From assembly GCF_029227915.1 (NCBI RefSeq), contig NC_079884.1:5334001-5398000 (forward strand): a stretch of DNA of 64,000 nt, given 5' to 3'. Both the position numbers and the translations under genes were made by a program. The notes below the pieces were generated by a model. That model had not been told where the DNA came from and searched no databases. It saw nothing but the letters and a program-made list of their open reading frames with translations. Shown in pieces: positions 55,251-61,822 of the stretch (positions are counted from its first letter, which is position 1; every line of letters begins with the position of its first letter). Origin of the DNA: Hydractinia symbiolongicarpus (lineage: Eukaryota > Cnidaria > Hydrozoa > Anthoathecata > Hydractiniidae).

Positions 55251-56782
55251 TTTGACTATACGGGCCGAGTCCGGGATTTACGGGAAATCGCAGATTTTCG
55301 TTTGCCGGCGATTAAACTTCTTTTATTCAGCGTCCCATCAAATATGAAAATATTTTTGAAAACTACAAGTCTCATGCGTTTAGTGGTAAAAAAATAATAT
55401 AAAAAATCGTTCGGGAAATGAGTTTACTCCCTGGGTACTTTCTTTGTATACTTTTGACTATACGGGCCAAGCCCGGGATATACGGGAAATCGCGGGTTTT
55501 CGTTTGCCAGCGATTAAACTTCTTTTATTCAGCGTCTCATCAAAAATGAAAACATTTTTAAAAACTACAAGTCTTATGCGTTTTAGTGGTGAAAAAATAA
55601 TTTAAAAAATCGTTCTGGAAATGAGTTTACTCCCTGGGTACTTTCTTTGTATACTTTTGACTATACGGGCCGAGTCCGGGATTTAGGGAAATCGCAGGTT
55701 TTCGTTTGCCGGCGATTAAACTGCTTTTATTCAGCGTCTCATCAAAAATGAAAACATTCTTGAAAACTACAAGTCTCATGCGTTTTAGTGGTGAAATAAT
55801 AATTTAAAAAATCGTTCGGGAAATGAGTTTACTCCCTGGGTACTTTCTTTGTATACTTTTGAATATACGGGCCAAGCCGGGATTTACGGGAAATCGCGGG
55901 TTTTCGTCTGCCGGCGATTAAACTTCTTTTATTCAGCGTCTCATCAAAAATGAAAACATTTTTAAAAACTACAGGTCTTATGCGTTTTAGTGGTGAAAAA
56001 ATAATTTAAGAAATCGTTCTGGAAATGAGTTTACTCACAGGGTACTTTCTTTATATACATTCGACTATACGTGCCAAGCCCGGGATTTACGGGAAATCGC
56101 GGGTTTTCGTTTGCCGGCGATTAAACTGCTTTTATTCAGCGTCTCATCAAAAATGAAAACATTCTTGAAAACTACAAGTCTCATGCGTTTTAGTGGTGAA
56201 ATAATAATTTAAAAAATCGTTTGGGAAATGAGTTTACTCCCTTGGTACTTTCTTTGTATACTTTTGACTATACGGGCACAGTCCAGGATTTACAGGAAAT
56301 CGCAGGTTTTCGTTTGCCGGCGATTAAACTTCTTTTATTCAGCGTCTCATCAAAAATGAAAACATTTTTAAAAACTGCAAGTCTCATGCGTTTTAGTGGT
56401 GAAAAAGTAATTTAAAAAATCGTTCGGGAAATGAGTTTGCTCCCTGGGTACTTTCTTTGTATACTTTTGACTATACGGGCCAAGCCGGGATTTACGGGAA
56501 ATCGGGGGTTTTCGTTTGCCGGCGATTAAACGTTTTTTTATTCAGCGTCTAATCAAAAATGAAAACATTTTTAAAAACTACAAGTCTTATGCGTTTTAGT
56601 GGTGAAAAAATAATTTAAAAAATCGTTCTGGAAATGAGTTTACTCACATTGTACTTTCTTTGTATACATTCGACTATACGGGCCAAGCCCGGGATTTACG
56701 GGAAATCGCGGGTTTTCGTTTTCCGGCGATTAAACCTCTTTCATTAAGCGTCTCATCAAAAATGAAAACATTTTTAAAAACT

Positions 56783-56788
56783 ACAAGT
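56783..56788. other. Candidate 6-bp target-site duplication (ACAAGT) at the element-satellite junction
   Basis: Every normal monomer reads ACTACAAGTCTCATGCG here. In the last copy the sequence follows the monomer through ACTACAAGT and then switches at 56,789 to AGAGATAGG. Polintons/Mavericks insert with a 6-bp target duplication and have termini beginning 5'-AG, so ACAAGT is the predicted duplication. The other end is outside the window, so this is a prediction. Confidence 0.5.
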
Positions 56789-56928
56789 AGAGATAGGAAA
56801 AGGCGGATGTTAGGACAGATCCCCTTAGCACTTTACCATTTTACCACGTCAAATTATGGATCATCCACGTCAAATCAACGATAGAAGAGTCTATAAAATC
56901 CGTTAGCACCTACGAATGTCCGGATCCA

Positions 56929-56977
56929 CCCCAACCCCCCAACCCCCGCCGTGTCCCCCGGGCCCCCTCCCCTCCCC
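56929..56977 (+). other. C-run tract with quadruplex / i-motif potential
   Basis: Runs of 4, 6, 5, 5, 5, 4 and 4 C residues follow each other within about 50 bp, separated by short spacers. The minus strand thus carries more than four G runs of at least four, which meets the usual pattern for a G-quadruplex, and the plus strand could form an i-motif. It stands out against AT-rich surroundings inside the element terminus. A role in replication, end structure or transcription is inference only. Confidence 0.6.
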
Positions 56978-57110
56978 ATGGGTCCCTACCCACCCTCATC
57001 TGTCGTGCCTTATAATTTATAGTGTTATGTGTGTCCATAATGTGTGTCTATAATGTCCTCTTGCCAGTGTGGTAATGCCATTTGTCAATCAAACGCTTAT
57101 AACAATAGGA

Positions 57111-57137
57111 TTTTACATATTTTACATATTTTACATA
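57111..57137 (+). repeat. Three tandem 9-bp units TTTTACATA
   Basis: Three perfect copies lie end to end in the terminal segment between the C-rich tract and the first gene. Short AT-rich direct repeats at a viral terminus can act as protein binding or melting sites, but nothing in the sequence decides this. Confidence 0.7.
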
Positions 57138-57246
57138 CCAGAAAGTTGTTTACATAAGAAAAAAGTTAAAACGAAAGTAGCCGTTGCTAAGGATATTTGG
57201 TATGTAAGGAATGCATTGTTTCTCTATTGTTATTCTGGCTTGATTA

Positions 57247-57287
57247 ACATTTAATTGACATTTAATTGACATTTAATTGACGTCAAT
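57247..57287. promoter_or_regulatory. Three 11-bp ACATTTAATTG repeats running into a 12-bp palindrome ATTGACGTCAAT
   Basis: Three perfect 11-bp repeats (57,247-57,279) end in the perfect palindrome at 57,276-57,287, which has the TGACGTCA core bound by CREB/ATF-type bZIP proteins. It sits 3 bp beyond the stop codon of the leftward gene, where a 3' processing or terminator signal could lie; alternatively it is a protein binding site in the element terminus. Function is not shown. Confidence 0.45.
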
Positions 57288-57289
57288 CT

Positions 57290-58459
57290 TTATCTAAACA
57301 AATACCATATGAAATAACCCGTTGTCATAACAATCACAAGAGCGATCTTCTCATCTTCGTGTGTAGGAGGAGTATCTTTGTGGTAAGATGCAGTAATGTG
57401 TTTATCTGTTGTATCCACGTGGTGTACGGTGATGTGTTTATCAGGATGATCGGGTGTTACAGGCTTCTTTTTAGTTATCTTATGTGATTCGGTAACATTG
57501 ACCTTTCGATTGATACCAATGGTAAGATCTTCACCCGATATCAAAATCTTGTTGTTGTAACCTACCACCCCTGTCTTAATTCTGAGATTCATGTCACTAG
57601 GTAACATATAAATACCTTGTCCAACCGAATAATCAACCTTACTTGAAGCGTAGTTTAACGTATCCTGATAACGTTTAATGTCCTCCTGAATATCGACCCT
57701 ACGGTTAACAATGTCCTCAAGGTTATTCATAAAAACTTTTTGGGCGGTCAGAGCACTTGAATCATTACCGAGGATGGAGGATCGCGCTGAGGCTTGAGAA
57801 CTAAGAACAAGATATGCATAGGCCCTGACACTGCTCGAGATCTTCACAAGGCCCGTTTTTGTAAATCCATCGGATTTTTCCACAATCCACCGCGTCATGG
57901 AGTCGTTTGTGAAATAACTTAACCCCGGAGTCGGATATTCTTTACGTCTTTTTTGATATGAGCTGAAAAAGTTCTGACCCCTGTATTTCATCGGGTTGGG
58001 ATCAACTCCATAATCGCCGCAGATTTTTAAAAACTCCTCATTTGAATAGGGATTGTCGTATCGATTGAAGCTATCCTCAAAGGGTAGAGGTGTCTGTAGG
58101 CGCTTAATGATTCGTCTAATGTGATAATACACATGAAAACGATATATTGACCTGACCATAGATCTACCATCCTTCAGGTGTTCCGAACTTACCCCACAGG
58201 CACTCGAAGCGCACCAAGTGGCGAAATTTAGCTGGGTTTGCCATAATCTAAAAGGTTGCTCATTCCAAATTCTCATACGTTGCGCGTTATGACTAAGTTC
58301 ATAATTGGTAAAAATATTAGGAAAGGAAGCGGGGAAAAAGCCACTTTCAGACACAATAATGGCCTGTTTGTACAGATCCCTAGCGCTCAATATTTGAAGA
58401 TCCCGCCCTCCATTTGGCTTATATGCCGCATTCGGGTTATATCTGAAAATGTCATCCAT
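57290..58459 (-). CDS. Conserved-type element protein of unknown function with C-terminal membrane anchor
   Basis: 389 residues, ATG start at 58,459, TAA at 57,290. I do not recognise a characterised domain. The N-terminal half is rich in aromatic residues and has a motif W82-C-A-S-S-A-C-G-V around two cysteines (83 and 88). The middle (about 230-275) is predicted helical and polar. Residues about 337-370 are rich in His, Asp and Thr, with a repeated DKHIT motif. The last 18-20 residues are hydrophobic and end in basic Arg, a tail-anchor-like transmembrane segment with the bulk of the protein on the other side. It diverges from the capsid block across a 38-bp spacer, so the two are probably co-regulated. 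I associate this protein with polinton-like elements of cnidarians from memory. A virion membrane or entry-related role is possible but unproven. It could also be a minor structural protein. Confidence 0.85.
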   Translation of the reverse strand: MDDIFRYNPNAAYKPNGGRDLQILSARDLYKQAIIVSESGFFPASFPNIFTNYELSHNAQRMRIWNEQPFRLWQTQLNFATWCASSACGVSSEHLKDGRSMVRSIYRFHVYYHIRRIIKRLQTPLPFEDSFNRYDNPYSNEEFLKICGDYGVDPNPMKYRGQNFFSSYQKRRKEYPTPGLSYFTNDSMTRWIVEKSDGFTKTGLVKISSSVRAYAYLVLSSQASARSSILGNDSSALTAQKVFMNNLEDIVNRRVDIQEDIKRYQDTLNYASSKVDYSVGQGIYMLPSDMNLRIKTGVVGYNNKILISGEDLTIGINRKVNVTESHKITKKKPVTPDHPDKHITVHHVDTTDKHITASYHKDTPPTHEDEKIALVIVMTTGYFIWYLFR

Positions 58460-58497
58460 TCTTTGATTTAAATATATTCACAATCTCTAATATAATA
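58460..58497. promoter_or_regulatory. Divergent 38-bp intergenic promoter region
   Basis: Only 38 bp separate the start codons of the leftward 389-residue gene and the rightward candidate penton gene. The spacer is strongly AT-rich, with ATTTAAATATATTC and TCTAATATAATA, so both transcripts must start from it or from inside the opposing gene. A compact bidirectional viral promoter is the simplest reading; no specific consensus could be tested. Confidence 0.5.
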
Positions 58498-59061
58498 ATG
58501 TATATCACAATAAAGGACGTAAATAGCGAGAAGAAAATCTATTTGTATCAACCGATAGACAACTCACATGGTACAAAGGAGGTTGCGATCGTGGAGACGT
58601 TTTCGGATAATGTCACATATGTAGCTACAGCTCCAATAGATATACCCTTGGCTGACGGAGTTACCACGGTTAGGTTGCAACAGGGTCAGCACTACACGGG
58701 GAGGGTGTTGAATTCAATCGTGAGAGGTGATGTAAAATCAACACCACTAGCTAGAAACTCTAAGTTGAGTAAAATATTCAATCTAGGGGGTATAACGGAA
58801 CTACATTTTAATCTTAATGAATTGGATAACTCGTTAAATCTTAAAGATGGTGAATATAGCAACAACCTGATGACATATCATATATCCGAGTATGGTGGTG
58901 ATTTTACATATATTGAACCGAAAAATCCGCAATATAAGAAACTAAAGAAAGGTTTACTTCAATCACTTACCATGAGAGTCACAGGTCAGGATGGTAAGGT
59001 GTTATGGGGTGGTATGAAGACAACAGTTACCATTCACATAAGAGATACGGCGTACAGATGA
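58498..59061 (+). CDS. Candidate minor capsid (penton, single jelly-roll) protein
   Basis: 187 residues with ATG directly after the AT-rich spacer. The sequence is dominated by alternating hydrophobic/polar stretches typical of beta strands (for example residues 3-18, 40-60, 94-106, 155-182), with no transmembrane segment, and ends in a strand-like VTIHIRD tail. The gene sits immediately before the candidate major capsid gene, the place taken by the penton/minor capsid gene in Polintons, virophages and polinton-like viruses. The family identity therefore comes from position, size and predicted fold, not from a catalytic motif. I recall close relatives next to the same capsid gene in cnidarian element copies. 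Alternatives are a capsid cement or a receptor-binding protein. Confidence 0.55.
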   Translation: MYITIKDVNSEKKIYLYQPIDNSHGTKEVAIVETFSDNVTYVATAPIDIPLADGVTTVRLQQGQHYTGRVLNSIVRGDVKSTPLARNSKLSKIFNLGGITELHFNLNELDNSLNLKDGEYSNNLMTYHISEYGGDFTYIEPKNPQYKKLKKGLLQSLTMRVTGQDGKVLWGGMKTTVTIHIRDTAYR

Positions 59062-59106
59062 TACCGTAGCATTAACCGAATTAAAGTAAAATAAAATAAA
59101 AGTAAT

Positions 59107-59115
59107 ATGGAATAG
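59107..59115 (+). promoter_or_regulatory. Two-codon upstream frame ATG-GAA-TAG just before the capsid start
   Basis: An ATG at 59,107 opens a frame that stops after one further codon, ending one base before the ATG of the major capsid gene at 59,117. If transcripts start upstream of it, ribosomes would meet this ATG first. It could lower or regulate capsid translation, or be chance, since the two ATGs share the same ATGGAATA start. Confidence 0.35.
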
Positions 59116-59116
59116 C

Positions 59117-60436
59117 ATGGAATACGGGAAAAAGTTAAACCCAGAGCGTTCACTTAGGATCGCACATGGCGTAAAAGGAACGCATCAAAAAGTAATTGTC
59201 ACTCACAACCCAAGTGAGATTGATCAGAACCAGTTACTCCTGATTATGTTCCCTAATTTAGGTAACGATGATGTCATTGTTCCTGGTACTTCGAAAATAA
59301 GTTTCGACGTTGAACTAGAGTCAAAAGTCGACACGAAGAGAACATTGGTCTCTAACATAGGGAGGGCAATTGTTAAAAAGCTAGCTATCAAGTTCGAGGG
59401 TACCGAGATTCTGAGCATTGATGACTTTGATCTTTTCGGGTGCTACAGAGATTTATGGTTAACCAAGTCCGAAAAAAGAAATGCAATAAGACAAGGTATC
59501 ATCTTTGATGAAGGGTGTACAGAAAACTGTATGAAACTGAGAGTTGGAGCCGCGGATAAAGACGCATCGGAGGTAGCGGACAAAGCAATCTATGATGCAT
59601 ACAAAAACAAGTTCACCATACCACTAGATTTTGAAATGTTGGATAGCACGATCCCATATTATCAGGCTGGATTAGGTAATAGGCTGTGTTATGAGATAAC
59701 ATTCAACAATTATGACAGGGTAGTATTATCAACACCAACCAAACCTTCCGGTGCCACATCGGCACCCGCGCCGGATGCTAAATACAAAATCTCCAACATA
59801 TCTCTCGAATATGAGATTGTGACACAACCCACACTCGCCAGATTCATTTCAAATGAATACCAAAACATGGCCGTACTCTACGACAGATTTCTGAGACATA
59901 GACAAATTAGGGTGGATAAGTCGGACACAACGTGGAATTGGTCATTCAATACACCGTGCAAGTCCCTGAAGGGTATATTGGTTCTGTTTGAGGAAGAGAA
60001 AGCTTACAAACGAGATACCGGTAGGTTCTACAATCCTAAGATCAAAAAGGTATCCGCCATAGTTGAGGGTAAGCCTAACCAACTTTTCGCTCAGGGGATG
60101 CAACCGTTTGAGCATTATGGTGAAATATGCAAGTATTTCGCGGAGGGCAAACAAAGGGATGGTAACGCCGGTGAAATACAGAAACATCTGCAACTACATG
60201 ATGTGAAGGTCGCGGACTACCTAACTACGAAATATGCTCTATGGCTGGATTTCAGAACCATAGATGAAAACTCACTGCACGGGACCGGCCGACGGATTGA
60301 AAATGCGAGCGAGGGGATCACACTGCAAGTTGAAAAGACGGCCGAAACCGCGGGATCCTTAAACGCCTACATATATCTAATCATGGATGCTCAATTAAAT
60401 ATTCAAAACGGTGAAATTATGGATGTACTATATTAA
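59117..60436 (+). CDS. Candidate major capsid protein (double jelly-roll lineage)
   Basis: 439 residues, ATG at 59,117 after an A-rich leader, TAA at 60,434-60,436. There is no membrane segment or enzyme motif. The protein is strand-rich in two halves: an N-terminal half with KISFDVELES and AIVKKLAIKFEGTEILSI segments followed by a YRDLW motif (about residue 111), and a C-terminal half with a WNWSFNTP segment (about 274), predicted strands and a final NAYIYLIMDAQLNI run. Size (about 440), two-part layout and placement between a small strand-rich protein and the packaging ATPase fit a major capsid protein of the Polinton/polinton-like type, which are 400-650 residues. It would form the hexon trimers of an icosahedral shell. 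Strong resemblance to capsid-position genes in cnidarian element copies is from memory. The jelly-roll fold cannot be proven by eye. Confidence 0.65.
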   Translation: MEYGKKLNPERSLRIAHGVKGTHQKVIVTHNPSEIDQNQLLLIMFPNLGNDDVIVPGTSKISFDVELESKVDTKRTLVSNIGRAIVKKLAIKFEGTEILSIDDFDLFGCYRDLWLTKSEKRNAIRQGIIFDEGCTENCMKLRVGAADKDASEVADKAIYDAYKNKFTIPLDFEMLDSTIPYYQAGLGNRLCYEITFNNYDRVVLSTPTKPSGATSAPAPDAKYKISNISLEYEIVTQPTLARFISNEYQNMAVLYDRFLRHRQIRVDKSDTTWNWSFNTPCKSLKGILVLFEEEKAYKRDTGRFYNPKIKKVSAIVEGKPNQLFAQGMQPFEHYGEICKYFAEGKQRDGNAGEIQKHLQLHDVKVADYLTTKYALWLDFRTIDENSLHGTGRRIENASEGITLQVEKTAETAGSLNAYIYLIMDAQLNIQNGEIMDVLY

Positions 60437-60437
60437 G

Positions 60438-61034
60438 ATGGACTACATGAAAGATCCTCACACGGCATTATTCGTCGGTCCCACGGGCTGCGGAAAATCC
60501 AGACGCGTTGTAACATTACCAGAGAGTGAATACTTTGATCACTTTGATTTCATTGTGATTATATGTCCAACATTAAGATGGAATAAGACATATATGTGTC
60601 GAAAATGGTTTTGGAACGACAGATATGTGATTCTAATTGAGCCCATGGGCATGTTGTACGAATGGATTCAAAAGATGACGGATTTCTGTGCCGGGTACAA
60701 AACATTATTCCTGATCGACGACATCATCGCGGATGAGAAACTGGACAAAAAGAGGCAACCGCTTCTGGAGCTGGCCATCAGCGGTCGGCATCGAAACCAC
60801 ACCATGTGGCTACTCACACAATCATACACCGCGATACCGAAGAACTTACGAAGGCAGGCAAAAATGTTATATGTGTGGTATCCGAAGGACAGACATGATC
60901 TCGCAACCATCCACGAAGAGAATGATGTCATTGAATCATCGGAGATCCAGAAGGTTAAGGAAAGGCTAAAAGATGGAAAATATACACATTTAGTCATGAG
61001 GATGGAACATCCAAGAACTCACGTGATTTGCTAG
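60438..61034 (+). CDS. Genome-packaging ATPase, A32 / FtsK-HerA superfamily
   Basis: 198 residues from the ATG at 60,438. This start lies one base after the capsid stop (TAAG-ATG), has A at -3 and G at +4, and leaves the usual short lead to the P-loop. The frame is also open upstream to a GTG at 60,411, but that is unlikely in a eukaryotic virus. Walker A is GPTGCGKS (14-21), Walker B is LFLIDD (90-95), and the SGRHRNHTMWLLTQS segment (115-129), with its conserved Arg-His and the sensor Gln, is the signature of poxvirus A32-like and Polinton/PLV packaging ATPases. The enzyme hydrolyses ATP to drive viral DNA into the preformed capsid. It has the usual size and no truncation. This is the strongest functional call in the element. 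Confidence 0.92.
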   Translation: MDYMKDPHTALFVGPTGCGKSRRVVTLPESEYFDHFDFIVIICPTLRWNKTYMCRKWFWNDRYVILIEPMGMLYEWIQKMTDFCAGYKTLFLIDDIIADEKLDKKRQPLLELAISGRHRNHTMWLLTQSYTAIPKNLRRQAKMLYVWYPKDRHDLATIHEENDVIESSEIQKVKERLKDGKYTHLVMRMEHPRTHVIC

Positions 61035-61044
61035 ATTGGACGTT

Positions 61045-61071
61045 TTTTGTTACAAGAGTCTTGTAACAAAA
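61045..61071. terminator. Perfect 12-bp hairpin after the ATPase gene
   Basis: Arms TTTTGTTACAAG and CTTGTAACAAAA flank the 3-base loop AGT, starting 11 bp after the ATPase stop. Its inner part, TGTTACAAG/CTTGTAACA, nearly matches a second hairpin at 63,090-63,114. In mimiviruses, hairpins mark transcript 3' ends and polyadenylation; a similar role here is inference. Confidence 0.55.
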
Positions 61072-61084
61072 GTATCTAACAGAT

Positions 61085-61190
61085 CTATAGACTCCTATAA
61101 GACTCTCCTATAAGACTCCTATAGACTCCTATAGACTCCTATAGACTCCTATAAGACTCTCCTATAATACTCCTATAGACTCCTATAGGA
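61085..61190 (+). repeat. Minisatellite of ~10-bp AGACTCCTAT units directly before a gene start
   Basis: About nine units of AGACTCCTAT, some extended to AGACTCTCCTATA, fill the gap between the hairpin and the ATG at 61,193. Each unit provides a CTATA/TATAG core, and the block ends in CCTATAGG two bases before the start codon. The tract could act as a promoter with repeated TATA-like or activator sites, or it could be a replication slippage product. It is within the 158-bp spacer after the ATPase gene. Confidence 0.8.
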
Positions 61191-61192
61191 CC

Positions 61193-61822
61193 ATGATAGA
61201 ATATATAAATTTCATATTACTGGTGATAGCTGTAGTGCTATTGCTGGTATTGGTTAGTTTCTGTCTTTTTTGTATTAAAAAATACCTATGGCTATTGAAA
61301 ATGGCTGAAACGGCAATTGACAACCTAATTTTTATCGATGAACGGGATGAGCGGGATGATGGGAAGAGACAGAAATTGCTCGAGTGCGTGCTGACCGGGA
61401 ATAGCAAGTTATATCTTGGTAAGATGTATACGGAGGCGGAGATCCAGAAGCTCAAGAATGATGAGGTGGATAAACTGTTCATCATATACGAGGCTAAACT
61501 ATCCGGTCAAATGGTAAAGTCTTTGGGACAGTCAATAATCCGCATGTACTCCATGGGCGCCTGTACAGCTCTCGGTATAAAAAATCAAAAAGCTCTGAGT
61601 GATGACCTGGAGAATGATCCATTCCTAAACTCGGCACTCCAAAGGTTCACATGTGATCTATATTATAAGTTCGGATCACTACTATCACCAATCAGTGTGG
61701 GTCTAATTACAGGTAGGCATTATATCGCTGGAAGAAATTTAAACGCAAATAATAATATAGATATAGATAATAAAGATGTCAGAGGAACAGACCCCTATTC
61801 AGGTGACAACGAAGAACCCTAA
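61193..61822 (+). CDS. N-terminally membrane-anchored protein of unknown function
   Basis: 209 residues, ATG two bases after the decamer repeats. Residues about 6-28 form a strong transmembrane helix (isoleucine, leucine, valine, phenylalanine), followed by basic KK and a mostly helical soluble region. A charged helix TEAEIQKLKNDEVDKLF (about 84-100) precedes a conserved-looking helical segment with GQSIIRMYSMGACTALG. The last 30 residues are polar and Asn/Asp-rich. No enzyme motif is visible. It is the first gene of a run of small membrane proteins and overlaps the next gene by 47 bp in another frame. A virion membrane protein or assembly factor is the likeliest role (inference). Confidence 0.82.
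   Translation: MIEYINFILLVIAVVLLLVLVSFCLFCIKKYLWLLKMAETAIDNLIFIDERDERDDGKRQKLLECVLTGNSKLYLGKMYTEAEIQKLKNDEVDKLFIIYEAKLSGQMVKSLGQSIIRMYSMGACTALGIKNQKALSDDLENDPFLNSALQRFTCDLYYKFGSLLSPISVGLITGRHYIAGRNLNANNNIDIDNKDVRGTDPYSGDNEEP

Larger units (their letters stand above)
1..56788 (+). repeat. Satellite DNA array, ~202-203 bp monomer, about 280 head-to-tail copies
   Basis: The whole stretch is built from one monomer of about 202-203 bp. For example, the phrase GAAATGAGTTTACTC recurs at 346, 549 and 751 and continues to the end of the array. All copies have the same orientation, and the left end lies outside the window. A monomer reads, in order: GGGTACTTTCTTTGTATAC, a variable CTATACGGGCC block, TTTACGGGAAATCGC, TTTTCGTTTGCCGGCGATT, a CTTTTATTCAGCG block, an A/T-tract block (CAAAAATGAAAACATT), ACTACAAGTCTCATGCG, TTTTAGTGGTGAAA, and AATTTAAAAAATCG. 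Copies differ mainly by shared diagnostic substitutions, so there are subfamilies and higher-order repeats. No gene, tRNA, rRNA or other transposon interrupts it until 56,788. Length near one nucleosome repeat, phased A/T tracts and large array size fit constitutive heterochromatin (inference). I do not recognise the satellite family. Confidence 0.97.
56789..57289. repeat. Non-coding terminal segment, candidate left terminal inverted repeat
   Basis: About 500 bp between the satellite junction and the first gene hold no convincing coding frame; the open frame crossing 57,069-57,254 starts at GTG and has no recognisable content. Visible features are two CCACGTCAAAT direct repeats (about 56,845 and 56,866), a TATAAAAT at 56,892, a C-rich tract, two tandem 13-bp TGTGTCYATAATG units (57,030-57,055), three 9-bp TTTTACATA units (57,111-57,137) and three 11-bp ACATTTAATTG units (57,247-57,279). 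Polintons have terminal inverted repeats of one hundred to over a thousand bases, so this is where one would be expected. The matching right copy cannot be seen. Confidence 0.5.

Noticed and set aside
342-56415. Dozens of 61-65 residue open frames on the plus strand (for example 342-536, 3,991-4,185, 56,221-56,415)
   Set aside because: Each is a translation of about one satellite monomer; many begin at TTG in TTGGGAAATGAG, and they recur only because the DNA repeats. Single-base indels between subfamilies break the frame, with no sign of protein constraint.
1-56788. Array considered as a CRISPR or other repeat-spacer system
   Set aside because: Repeats are about 202 bp with no unique spacers; the whole period is conserved, so it is a satellite.
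56660-56884. 74-residue frame crossing the satellite-element junction
   Set aside because: It joins satellite translation to the non-coding element terminus; an accident of the insertion.
56892-56899. TATAAAAT as a promoter for a rightward gene
   Set aside because: No plus-strand gene follows for 1.6 kb; the next gene downstream is on the opposite strand. Kept only as a descriptive item of the terminal segment.
57069-57254. 61-residue plus-strand frame in the element terminus
   Set aside because: Starts at GTG, covers simple TTTTACATA repeats and has low-complexity composition; not supported as a gene.
60733-60969. 78-residue frame overlapping the ATPase in another plus frame
   Set aside because: Arg-rich shadow frame within the conserved ATPase region; no start context or known family.
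59224-60997. Minus-strand frames inside the capsid and ATPase genes (59,224-59,418; 59,942-60,193; 60,668-60,997)
   Set aside because: Shadows of strongly supported plus-strand genes; no independent features.
61183-61485. Minus-strand frame opposite the 209-residue membrane protein, and the 61-residue frame at 61,828-62,013
   Set aside because: Both are Ser- or Arg/His-rich low-complexity shadows of better supported genes.
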